NCBI GenBank assembly: GCA_946404705.1
Contig: CAMJES010000158.1
Coordinates: 1 to 5,693, forward strand
From: an uncultured Ruminococcus sp.
Lineage (GTDB): Bacteria; Bacillota; Clostridia; Oscillospirales; Ruminococcaceae
DNA: 5,693 bases
Direction: 5' to 3'
Shown here: one piece after another, positions 1 through 5,645 of the stretch
Numbering within the stretch: the stretch's first letter is position 1
Layout of the letters: each line of letters opens with the position of its first letter
Program-made: the position numbers and the translations under genes
The notes under the pieces: model-generated
Seen by the model: only the letters and a program-made list of their open reading frames with translations
Told to the model about the DNA's origin: nothing
Databases searched by the model: none

Positions 1-48
1 AGATATCATAGCCGGTGACTGGAGTTCAGACGTGTGCTCTTCCGATCT
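1..48. other. Illumina-type sequencing adapter with index (artefact)
   Basis: This is not genomic sequence. Positions 15-48 are the TruSeq-style index-side adapter ending GCTCTTCCGATCT. Positions 5-14 (ATCATAGCCG) sit where a 10-nt i7 index would be, and AGAT (1-4) matches the end of the P7 flow-cell sequence. The exact reverse complement closes the other end of the contig. Natural DNA starts at about position 49. Peptides translated across this block are chimeric. Confidence 0.97.
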
Positions 49-321
49 AACGGACGGAGCGGCGGAAATAATGCTGCCGATCTCATCGGGGATATCAACA
101 AGGTTGCCCTCACGGTCGATAACGGAATCGTTTGCTGCTTCTTCGGCAGAGGTTTCCGTGGTTTCAACTTCGGTTTCGTTGATAACGGTTTCCTCGGCTT
201 CGGTGATCTCGGATGTGGTGATCTCTCCGCCGTCAGAGGTGTAATTTGCATTTCCGCAGGCTGTCATTGCAATAGCAAGAACGCCTGCAAGTGCGAGTGA
301 TAAGAGCTTTGACTTTTTCAT
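49..321 (-). CDS. BtuF/FepB-like ABC transporter substrate-binding lipoprotein, N-terminal fragment
   Basis: The fragment has 91 codons. It starts at the ATG at 321-319, preceded by AAAGGAAG about 7 nt upstream, and runs open into the adapter. Residues 1-21 form a lipoprotein signal peptide (MKKSK, a hydrophobic stretch, then MTAC), so Cys22 would be lipidated and the protein held on the outer face of the cell membrane. Residues 24-66 are a Ser/Thr/Glu-rich linker. From residue 67 the sequence reads DSVIDREGNLVDIPDEIGSI, followed by ISAAPSV. This matches the start of the TroA/BtuF-type periplasmic-binding fold (commonly DxxGxxVxxP...RIVSLAPSxTE), which binds cobalamin or iron-siderophore for an ABC importer. 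The cobalamin-type riboswitch in its leader favours B12 or another corrinoid as ligand. Most of the mature domain and any permease or ATPase genes lie outside the window. The family call is good. The substrate is inferred from the leader. Confidence 0.82.
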
Positions 322-548
322 AATGATACTTCCTTTCTTAAATTAAAAAGCTGCAGATCATTCCGCAAAAAACGCAAAATAACCGCAGCAAAGCAAGGAG
401 TATCCGACAGACGGAAAAAATCCGACCCGAACCCCCGAAACAATGCACAAGCGTAACTTATCAACCGTTCACTGCGGCGCGACGCTCACCTGCGGATAAT
501 CTGCATTTTGCAGACCATATTGATTCGAAAATATTTCAAATCAATAAA
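322..548 (-). promoter_or_regulatory. Leader between riboswitch aptamer and lipoprotein gene (probable expression platform)
   Basis: This stretch of about 227 nt has no credible gene. Read on the minus strand, a 12-bp hairpin (arms 545-534 and 530-519, one G-U pair) lies 3 nt after the proposed aptamer boundary at 549. A 6-bp hairpin (514-500) follows. A U6 run (420-415) comes after a G-rich stretch, and the ribosome binding site lies at about 329-337. The UCGGGU just before the U-run could pair with ACCCGG in the B12 box, but I cannot tell by eye whether control is by termination or by blocking translation. Confidence 0.45.
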
Positions 549-737
549 CAGCCGGGTATTCCGACTTTGACTTACCTTTTTTCAAAGGACGAGTGCAGCC
601 TTCCCACAGAAAAATCTGCAGTGACTAAAGTTAACCTCGGTAAACCTTAAAAGCGCCCGCGTTATCATTACGGCGACAGGATCGTGCATAATACCGCTTT
701 GCAACCGAAAAACGGTATCGACTTCCCCGAACTGTAT
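549..737 (-). promoter_or_regulatory. Cobalamin riboswitch aptamer (minus strand)
   Basis: Read 5' to 3' on the minus strand, the conserved landmarks appear in the expected order. GGGGAAG is at 728-722. A stem-loop ATACCG/CGGTAT (717-712 and 696-691) carries GGTTGCAAAG in its loop, equivalent to the GGTGxxAATCC region. GCACGATCCTGTCGCCGTAA (687-668) is equivalent to the GGTCCCGCxACTGTAA core. CACTG followed by CTGTGGGAAGG (623-599) resembles the CACTG...GGTGGGAAG element of the E. coli btuB leader. The B12 box AAGTCGGAATACCCGGC (567-551) fits the published consensus AGYCMGgAgaCCkGCC well. The gene downstream is a BtuF-like binding lipoprotein, as expected for a B12-repressed uptake operon. 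The 5' boundary and the P1/P2 pairings are approximate. No covariance-model score was run. Confidence 0.75.
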
Positions 738-738
738 C

Positions 739-773
739 AAGCATATAAAAGGTTTTATGCGTTTTATATGCTT
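739..773 (-). repeat. 12-bp perfect inverted repeat at start of the leader RNA
   Basis: The arms AAGCATATAAAA (739-750) and TTTTATATGCTT (762-773) are perfect complements around an 11-nt loop. The element lies about 25 nt downstream of the predicted minus-strand start site and just 5' of the conserved aptamer landmarks. It could be an extra peripheral stem of the riboswitch or a 5' stabilising hairpin. As DNA it could also be an operator. Confidence 0.6.
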
Positions 774-802
774 TTGTGCAGCAATATTCAATTTATGTTA
801 AG

Positions 803-831
803 AGTATATCACCGTTTTACGCCCTTGTCAA
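803..831 (-). promoter_or_regulatory. Sigma-A promoter for the B12-uptake leader
   Basis: On the minus strand TTGACA (831-826) is separated by exactly 17 nt from TATACT (808-803). The first is a perfect -35 and the second a 5/6 match to the -10. A-rich tracts lie upstream. Transcription would start near 796, giving a leader of about 475 nt before the ATG at 321, long enough for the aptamer and an expression platform. Confidence 0.85.
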
Positions 832-881
832 CAAAAAATATTACAATTCAGAAAAAAATAAGATTTTTTAGCGTTTGGGGG

Positions 882-910
882 TTTAAATTTGTAAAAAAGT
901 ATGGTATAAT
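882..910 (+). promoter_or_regulatory. Sigma-A extended -10 promoter for the signal-peptidase-like/MBOAT operon
   Basis: TATAAT at 905-910 is a perfect -10 preceded by TG one base upstream (902-903), which is an extended -10. TTTAAA at 882-887, 17 nt away, is a 4/6 match to the -35. Start would be near 917, about 60 nt ahead of the ATG at 978. It is back to back with the minus-strand promoter, with about 50 bp of A/T-tract DNA between the two -35 elements. Confidence 0.7.
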
Positions 911-977
911 ATTTTTATCTATTTTGAAATAACGATTTTAAATAAGGAAAAGCGTAATTTGAAAGGACGAACCGCAG

Positions 978-2252
978 ATGTCACGAACCGAAAAGAATTT
1001 CTCCGTTTTTTCCGTGCTGGAGATAATATTGATAATACTTCTTGCTGTGATAATAGCAGCGATGATATTTATAGGCGTTGTTTTCCATAAGGACAACACA
1101 GCTACAAGCGTTTTCGGCTATAATTTTTACCGCACAAAAGCCGTTAATATGGAGCCGAAGATACCGCAGAATACCGTAATTATCGCCAAAGAGTCGGAGA
1201 AAAACTCTGTCGAAGCAGGAAGCGTTATCCTCTGCAAAATAGGCGAATATACCGTGCTTACAAGAGTTACGGAGGTTCAGGATGGCGCTTACATAGTCAA
1301 GTTTGACGCCGCTCCCGACAACGAAACCTTCCGTGTGGAAAGCTCTGCCGTAATCGCGAAAGCCGTGTGGCAGTTTGAAGCGTTCGGAGCGTTCCTCGAT
1401 TTTGCAACAAGCACAAAGGGAATTATCATTATGCTTATAATTCCGCTTTCAATAATTGTTGTGGTGCAGATCATACGCATAAACAGACTACGAGAGCTTG
1501 AACGTGAAGCTTCTTCGCTCGATGATATAGATGATGTCATAAGCTCACGCAGAAATGAAGAACCTCCTGCCGTGACCTTTACAAAGCCGAAGTTCACCGA
1601 GGATATCACGGGACAGCTGCCCGTTCAGCGCCCCGAAAGGAAGGAACAGCCCGAATCTCCGCTCGTTATAAGACGTCCGCGCAGCCGTGATTTCGACTTT
1701 GACGAGGACGACCTGCGACCGAAGTCGCGCCTTACTGTCGACAGCAACGGCAGAGCGGATTTTGCGGCAGTTGAAAAAGATCCTGCGCCCATTCCCGAAA
1801 ATGAAACTCCGAACGAACGCCTTGAACGTATCTGCGGAGTGCCGAAGCAGACTTCCGCGGTCAGCGCTTCCGCAAAGGCTTCATCGGGCAGCGAGCCTGC
1901 ATTTGCAGCTGCTCCCACAAGAATATCCGCCGACGCTGTCCGCGAATCGGACGGCGAAAGGGTTGTGTTTACTCCGCATCTGAGCAACGTTATCCCCGAC
2001 AGCCTTGCGAATATCCAAGAGGAAGCCACAGCACCGAAGTCCGGCTTTGAAAACAGCGTTCGGAACTATTTTGAAAAAACGAACAAGCCTGCCGCAGAGG
2101 AAAAGCCTGCGCCCGAAACCATTTCCACCATTCCCGAAAATGCCGTTGTTCCAAAGGAAAATATCGCTCCCGTCAAAAAGAAAAAGAGCAGCAAAACTCT
2201 TGAGGAGCTTATGAGCATTATTGACGCAGAGGAAACTAAGCTAAAAAAATAA
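978..2252 (+). CDS. SipW/S26B-type signal peptidase-like membrane protein, predicted catalytically inactive, with long cytoplasmic tail
   Basis: The protein has 424 residues. The start is supported by GAAAGGA at 961-967. Order: transmembrane helix 1 at about 13-35; an extracytoplasmic segment 36-147; helix 2 at about 148-167; then a tail of about 255 residues rich in charge, Pro, Ser and Ala, ending in a Lys-rich stretch (KKKKSSKTLEELMSIIDAEE). The outer segment follows the archaeal/SipW-type signal peptidase layout: GYNFYRTKAVNMEPKIP (normally GYxxYxVxSGSMEPTI), then GSVILCKIGEYTVLTRVTEV (normally GDVITF...YVTHRIVEI), then YIVKFDAAPDNE (normally YxTKGDAN). The nucleophile Ser is replaced by Asn57 (codon AAT). 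Aligning LTRV to THRI places Thr95 where the general-base His belongs. Protease activity is therefore unlikely. It may be a scaffold or substrate-binding protein. It lies 15 nt upstream of the MBOAT gene and is probably co-transcribed. Database annotation as signal peptidase I would be misleading. The tail matches nothing I recognise. Confidence 0.8.
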   Translation: MSRTEKNFSVFSVLEIILIILLAVIIAAMIFIGVVFHKDNTATSVFGYNFYRTKAVNMEPKIPQNTVIIAKESEKNSVEAGSVILCKIGEYTVLTRVTEVQDGAYIVKFDAAPDNETFRVESSAVIAKAVWQFEAFGAFLDFATSTKGIIIMLIIPLSIIVVVQIIRINRLRELEREASSLDDIDDVISSRRNEEPPAVTFTKPKFTEDITGQLPVQRPERKEQPESPLVIRRPRSRDFDFDEDDLRPKSRLTVDSNGRADFAAVEKDPAPIPENETPNERLERICGVPKQTSAVSASAKASSGSEPAFAAAPTRISADAVRESDGERVVFTPHLSNVIPDSLANIQEEATAPKSGFENSVRNYFEKTNKPAAEEKPAPETISTIPENAVVPKENIAPVKKKKSSKTLEELMSIIDAEETKLKK

Positions 2253-2267
2253 TTCGGGAGCCTTGAA

Positions 2268-3689
2268 ATGGTCTTTTCAAATCTGATTTTTATATATGTG
2301 TTCCTGCCGCTCTGCCTCGGCGCGTACTACGCTTTGCAGTCGGCAAAGGCGCGCAACCTTGTCCTCGCGGTGTTTTCGCTTGCATTTTACGCTTGGGGAG
2401 AGCCTGTGTGGGTGCTGCTGCTCGTTTTCAGCGCAGTAGTTGACTACCTGAACGGACTTTTTATCGAGAAATGCCGCAAACGAAAGCGCGGCAGTCCGAT
2501 ACTCGGCGTGATATGCTCGCTTGTGGTCAACCTTGGGATACTTTTCATTTTTAAATACAGCGCATTTTTTATCCACCAAATAAATCTGCTCTTCGGACTA
2601 ACGCTTAGCGAGCCGACCTTCTCGCTTCCGATAGGAATTTCTTTCTATACGTTCCAAACTATTTCCTATACGGTCGATGTCTACCGCGGAAAGGTCAAAG
2701 TCCAACATTCTTTTATAAGCTTTCTGCTCTATGTTTCGATGTTCTTTCAGCTTGTTGCAGGGCCTATCGTCCGATATGAAAGCGTTGCCGCAGAGATCGA
2801 CGAGCGCAGAGTAACTCCCGAGGACTTAAATTCGGGAATTGTCCGCTTTGTATGCGGACTTGCCAAAAAGGTGATAATCGCAAACAGCGTGGGTCAGCTC
2901 GCCGCGAATTCGCTTACTTTTGAGGGCGCGCCTGCGTCCGTCGCAGCGGCTTGGTTCGGCACGATAATGTTTGCGCTCCAGATATACTTCGACTTTTCGG
3001 GATATTCCGATATGGCTATCGGACTTGGAAGAATGTTCGGCTTTCATTTTCCCGAAAACTTCAACTATCCCTATATATCAAGCTCTGCGACCGAGTTCTG
3101 GCGCAGATGGCATATCTCGCTCGGCTCGTTCTTCCGCGATTATGTCTATATTCCGCTCGGCGGAAACCGAAAGCACCAGATGCTAAACCTTGCAGTCGTG
3201 TGGTTCCTCACGGGACTTTGGCACGGCGCAAGCTGGAATTTTATTATATGGGGCGTAGGCTTCGGAGTGCTGATAATTCTCGAAAAGCTGTTTTTGCTTA
3301 AGGTGCTTGAAAAAATCCCGAAGTTTTTCTCGCATATATATGCGCTGTTTTTCATTCTCATCGGCTGGACGGTGTTCTACTTCACCGACCTCGGCGAACT
3401 TGGAGCCTGCCTTGGCGCAATGTTCGGCGTAGGGGATATCCCTCTTTATGACGAGGTTACGAAATCCGCATTCCTCGGCAATCTCTATCTTATAATTGCC
3501 GCTGTTCTGATTTCTGCGCCGATATCACGACTGCTTGATGAATGGCTTAATACCGCCGAGCGAAGATCGGGCGGAGCGTTTGCCGTTATAGGAACGCTTA
3601 GAACTGTGCTTTGCATCGGACTGCTTGCGTTATCATCGATAATGCTCGTAGGTCAGACCTATAACCCGTTCCTTTATTTCCGCTTTTGA
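2268..3689 (+). CDS. MBOAT family O-acyltransferase (AlgI-like)
   Basis: A complete multi-pass membrane protein of 473 residues, a normal length for AlgI/DltB-type MBOATs. GGGAG at 2256-2260 supports the start. Family landmarks in order: YAWGEP (41-46); LPIGISFYTFQTISYTVDVY (120-139); FQLVAGPIVRY (160-170); YFDFSGYSDMAIGLGRMFGF (240-259); NYPY followed by EFWRRWHISLGSFFRDYVYI (276-295) with His282; PLGGNR (296-301); LTGLWHGASWNF (314-325) with the conserved catalytic His319; and the common C-terminus YNPFLYFRF. These proteins pass an acyl group, usually acetyl, across the membrane for O-acylation of an exopolysaccharide or wall polymer, together with a secreted SGNH/DHHW-type transferase such as the one at 5155. 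The acceptor polymer cannot be read from the sequence. It is the second gene of the operon begun at 978. I see no clear terminator after it. Confidence 0.95.
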   Translation: MVFSNLIFIYVFLPLCLGAYYALQSAKARNLVLAVFSLAFYAWGEPVWVLLLVFSAVVDYLNGLFIEKCRKRKRGSPILGVICSLVVNLGILFIFKYSAFFIHQINLLFGLTLSEPTFSLPIGISFYTFQTISYTVDVYRGKVKVQHSFISFLLYVSMFFQLVAGPIVRYESVAAEIDERRVTPEDLNSGIVRFVCGLAKKVIIANSVGQLAANSLTFEGAPASVAAAWFGTIMFALQIYFDFSGYSDMAIGLGRMFGFHFPENFNYPYISSSATEFWRRWHISLGSFFRDYVYIPLGGNRKHQMLNLAVVWFLTGLWHGASWNFIIWGVGFGVLIILEKLFLLKVLEKIPKFFSHIYALFFILIGWTVFYFTDLGELGACLGAMFGVGDIPLYDEVTKSAFLGNLYLIIAAVLISAPISRLLDEWLNTAERRSGGAFAVIGTLRTVLCIGLLALSSIMLVGQTYNPFLYFRF

Positions 3690-3767
3690 TAGGATTAACC
3701 TTGACTTTACCGACCCTTGATTGATTTTTAGAGTTATTATTTACAAAAAATGACGGAGGTAATTTCT

Positions 3768-4142
3768 ATGAAAAAAATCATTCTCGCCGCAGTTTCTTTG
3801 ATAATGGTACTTTGCTGCCTTTGTTCCTGCGGAGAACCCGAAGCGGCGGACATCACTTCTTCATGGAAGATAGAGTCAATGACGGTCAACGGAAAGACAA
3901 ATTCCGACATATTTCTGTCTGTTGACCCGAAATCACCTAAGTTTTCTTGTAAAGACGGAAAGAACGTAACTTTTTCGATGAACGGAAAAACGCATAAAGG
4001 AACACTTACCGAAAGTGGCGGAGTTTATACCATTGAATTTGATGACACGACCAAGCCTATGGAGGCAAGAATATCGGAGTATAAGCTTATCTTAAAAATG
4101 AAATACACGGATAAGATGGAGCTTGTGTTTAAATTAGATTGA
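3768..4142 (+). CDS. Small secreted lipoprotein, possible lipocalin-like fold
   Basis: The protein has 124 residues. I chose the ATG at 3768 because a perfect GGAGG (3755-3759) lies 8 nt before it. The in-frame ATG at 3750 lies upstream of that site and would bury it in the gene. Residues 1-20 are a lipoprotein signal peptide (MKKIILAAVS..., lipobox LCSC) with lipidated Cys21, so it would be anchored outside the membrane. The mature part (about 100 residues) has an SWKIESMTVNGK start, a central FSMNGKTHKGTLTESGGVYT, and alternating polar/hydrophobic strands to the end. This looks like a small all-beta domain of the lipocalin-like kind found in many Clostridia lipoproteins. That fold call is weak and the function is unknown. 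It lies 78 nt after the MBOAT gene and 25 nt before the DUF5131 gene. No good promoter is visible between 3690 and 3767, so it may be read through from upstream. Confidence 0.85.
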   Translation: MKKIILAAVSLIMVLCCLCSCGEPEAADITSSWKIESMTVNGKTNSDIFLSVDPKSPKFSCKDGKNVTFSMNGKTHKGTLTESGGVYTIEFDDTTKPMEARISEYKLILKMKYTDKMELVFKLD

Positions 4143-4167
4143 CAGCAAAATTTGCGGAGGAAAAGAT

Positions 4168-4881
4168 ATGGCAATGTGGAACCCTTGGCGCGGCTGTAAA
4201 AAATGCAGCGAAGGCTGTCTGCATTGCTATATTCATAAAGGCGACGCAAAACGCGGCGTTGATACGTCGAATATCGTAAAGACCAAGGATTTCGAAAAGC
4301 CTGTTGAGCAAATGAAAAAAGGCGGCTATAAAATGAAGTCGGGAATGGTCTATACCTGCTTTTCGACCGATTTTCTTATCGAAGAAGCAGACGAATGGCG
4401 CGGCGAGTGCTGGCGTATGATAAAGGAGAGGGGCGACTGCACCTTTCTGTTCCTTACAAAACGTATCGACAGATTTATGGACTGCATACCCGATGACTGG
4501 GGCGATGGTTATGAAAATGTCGTGGTCGGCTGTACAATTGAAAATCAGAAAAATGCCGAATATAAACTTGGCATATTCAGCAAACTGCCGATAAAGCATA
4601 AATGCATAACCGCACAGCCGCTTATCGAGCAAATCAACATAGAGCCGTATCTTGACGGAGTGGAGCTTGTCGTTGTCGGAGGTGAGTCCGACCGCAATGC
4701 AAGGCCGCTTGATTATTCGTGGGTGCTGGATATCCGCGAACAATGCGTCCGCAAGAACATTTCCTTTGAATTCAGACAATGCGGAACGCACTTTATCAAG
4801 GACGGAAAACTGTATAATATCCAAACAAAAGACCTTTGCAGTCAAGCCCAAAAAGCAGCAATCAATTATAATGCGCTTTAA
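4168..4881 (+). CDS. DUF5131 family protein (phage Gp37/Gp68-like, probable radical SAM)
   Basis: The protein has 237 residues. Its start follows GGAGG (4156-4160) by 7 nt. The N-terminus MWNPWRGCKKCSEGCLHCY matches the WNPxxGCxxxSxGCxxCY signature of DUF5131. Other family motifs are FLTKRIDRF (95-103), VVGCTIENQK (119-128), QPLIEQI (150-156) and VVVGGESDRNARPLDYSWV (168-186), followed by IREQCVRKNISFEFRQCG. Cys10, Cys17 and Cys20 are the usual family cysteines. An added Cys13 makes Cys13-X3-Cys17-X2-Cys20, the classic radical SAM cluster spacing, so an Fe-S/SAM enzyme is plausible. No substrate is established for the family. Members are common in phages and mobile elements and sometimes sit next to a TcmP (three-Cys-motif partner) gene, which is not in this window. 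It has no obvious link to polymer acylation. Confidence 0.88.
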   Translation: MAMWNPWRGCKKCSEGCLHCYIHKGDAKRGVDTSNIVKTKDFEKPVEQMKKGGYKMKSGMVYTCFSTDFLIEEADEWRGECWRMIKERGDCTFLFLTKRIDRFMDCIPDDWGDGYENVVVGCTIENQKNAEYKLGIFSKLPIKHKCITAQPLIEQINIEPYLDGVELVVVGGESDRNARPLDYSWVLDIREQCVRKNISFEFRQCGTHFIKDGKLYNIQTKDLCSQAQKAAINYNAL

Positions 4882-4883
4882 TT

Positions 4884-4911
4884 AATGCGTAATTCGTAAT
4901 TCGTAATGCGT
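4884..4911. repeat. Heptamer tandem repeat (AATKCGT x4)
   Basis: Four uninterrupted 7-bp units: AATGCGT, AATTCGT, AATTCGT, AATGCGT. They are followed by AATTTTT and a 7-T run (4914-4920), with a further GTAATTC at about 4926-4932. The array begins 2 nt after the DUF5131 stop codon. The T-run could help end transcription, but there is no strong GC hairpin before it, so I do not call a terminator. Confidence 0.75.
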
Positions 4912-4948
4912 AATTTTTTTGCTCCGTAATTCTTGTAAAACTCGATAA

Positions 4949-4975
4949 TTGTAGGGACGGATTCTATATCCGCCC
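4949..4975 (+). repeat. TTGTAGGG palindromic repeat, copy A
   Basis: TTGTAGGG (4949-4956) leads into a hairpin in which GGGaCGGAT (4954-4962, one bulged A) pairs with ATCCGCCC (4968-4975). It is the same element as copy C at 5070-5098 but in the opposite orientation, so the two could form the ends of an inverted-repeat structure of about 150 bp. Confidence 0.75.
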
Positions 4976-5010
4976 GTGAAAATGTATTTACCCGAAATCA
5001 TTAGGTTAGA

Positions 5011-5037
5011 TATTGTAGGGGACGGGTTTCCCGTCCC
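5011..5037 (+). repeat. TTGTAGGG palindromic repeat, copy B, with perfect 8-bp hairpin
   Basis: TATTGTAGGG (5011-5020) leads into GGGACGGG (5019-5026), loop TTT, CCCGTCCC (5030-5037), a perfect GC-rich hairpin. It shares the leader with copies A and C but its stem differs, which suggests a family with a conserved head and variable palindrome. No T-run follows, so it is not a standard terminator. Confidence 0.78.
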
Positions 5038-5069
5038 GATTTGCTTAATTCCGCTTTTATTATGGTGAT

Positions 5070-5098
5070 GGGCGGATATTGAATCCGCCCCTACAATA
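5070..5098 (-). repeat. TTGTAGGG palindromic repeat, copy C (inverted)
   Basis: On the minus strand it reads TATTGTAGGGGCGGAT, then ATCCGCCC. The stem GGGCGGAT (5070-5077)/ATCCGCCC (5083-5090) is perfect, with a 5-nt loop. It lies 56 nt upstream of the DHHW gene start, inside what would be the mRNA leader of that gene. Confidence 0.78.
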
Positions 5099-5154
5099 TA
5101 TGATGGACATTCTCCGGATTTTCAGGAATTATATACCGAAAAGGAAGCACGACA

Positions 5155-5645
5155 ATGAACCAAAAAGAAATCTCTCCTCTCGAAAAGAGGATACAAGCCG
5201 CCAAAGCGTACAAACAGAACGCTTTGCGTTACAATATAATAAGCGCGGTCGTTATCTCGGCTGTTGTCGCCGTGACTGCCGTTCTGCTCGCAGTCCTGCC
5301 GCGCCCCGAAACCTCCGAGCTGGAAAAGCGTGAGCTTGTGTCGATGCCCAAATTCTCGGTAGAAGCGCTTTTCAGCGGAGAATTTTTCAGCGGTATCGCC
5401 GACCATTTTTCCGATACAGTTCCGTATCGTGAGCAGCTTGTCGTGCTGAATTCGCGCATAAAAAAAGCTATGGGCATAAGCGCCCCTACATTCTACGGCG
5501 CAGTAGATATCGTTGCGGACGATGAGGGCAACTCGCTTGAGGAAACACTCGAGCCGAATGTAACTCAGCAGACCGATAATGTGCCGCAGCAGACGGAAAT
5601 TCCCGAGCAGACTGCCGCTGATACGAACGCTGCCGAAACCGCTGT
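5155..5645 (+). CDS. DHHW family (AlgX/AlgJ-like) membrane-anchored protein, N-terminal fragment
   Basis: The fragment has 163 complete native codons plus GT of a valine codon, then adapter. The start is supported by AAGGAAG at 5141-5147. Residues 1-26 are cytoplasmic and charged. Residues 28-48 form one transmembrane anchor. The outer part begins SELEKRELVSMPKFSVEALF, then SGEFFSGIADHFSDTVPYRE (residues 74-93) and LVVLNSRIKKAMG. This is the typical N-terminal block of DHHW/AlgX-AlgJ-like SGNH-fold proteins, which complete polymer O-acetylation with an MBOAT partner. The catalytic DHHW/SGNH motifs would lie beyond the contig end and cannot be checked. Residues 120-163 are an acidic, Gln/Thr-rich low-complexity linker. 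The MBOAT partner is at 2268-3689, separated by 1.46 kb with two unrelated genes. The residues after A163/V164 (DRKSTRLNSSH) are translated adapter and must be dropped. Confidence 0.85.

Noticed and set aside
684..932. 82-codon plus-strand reading frame
   Set aside because: It lies over the riboswitch and both promoters, has no ribosome binding site, and its peptide resembles no protein.
3750..3767. Upstream ATG as start of the small lipoprotein
   Set aside because: The GGAGG ribosome binding site lies inside this extension. The downstream ATG gives proper spacing and a clean signal peptide.
4129..4851. 240-codon minus-strand reading frame opposite the DUF5131 gene
   Set aside because: It is the antisense of a clear family member with its own ribosome binding site. 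The antisense peptide has no recognisable motifs.
4168..4881. DUF5131 gene as part of an anti-phage defence pair
   Set aside because: No partner gene (TcmP or effector) is visible in the window, and the family's role is not established.
5019..5037. GC-rich hairpin as a rho-independent terminator
   Set aside because: It is perfect but no T-run follows, and it is one copy of a repeat family.
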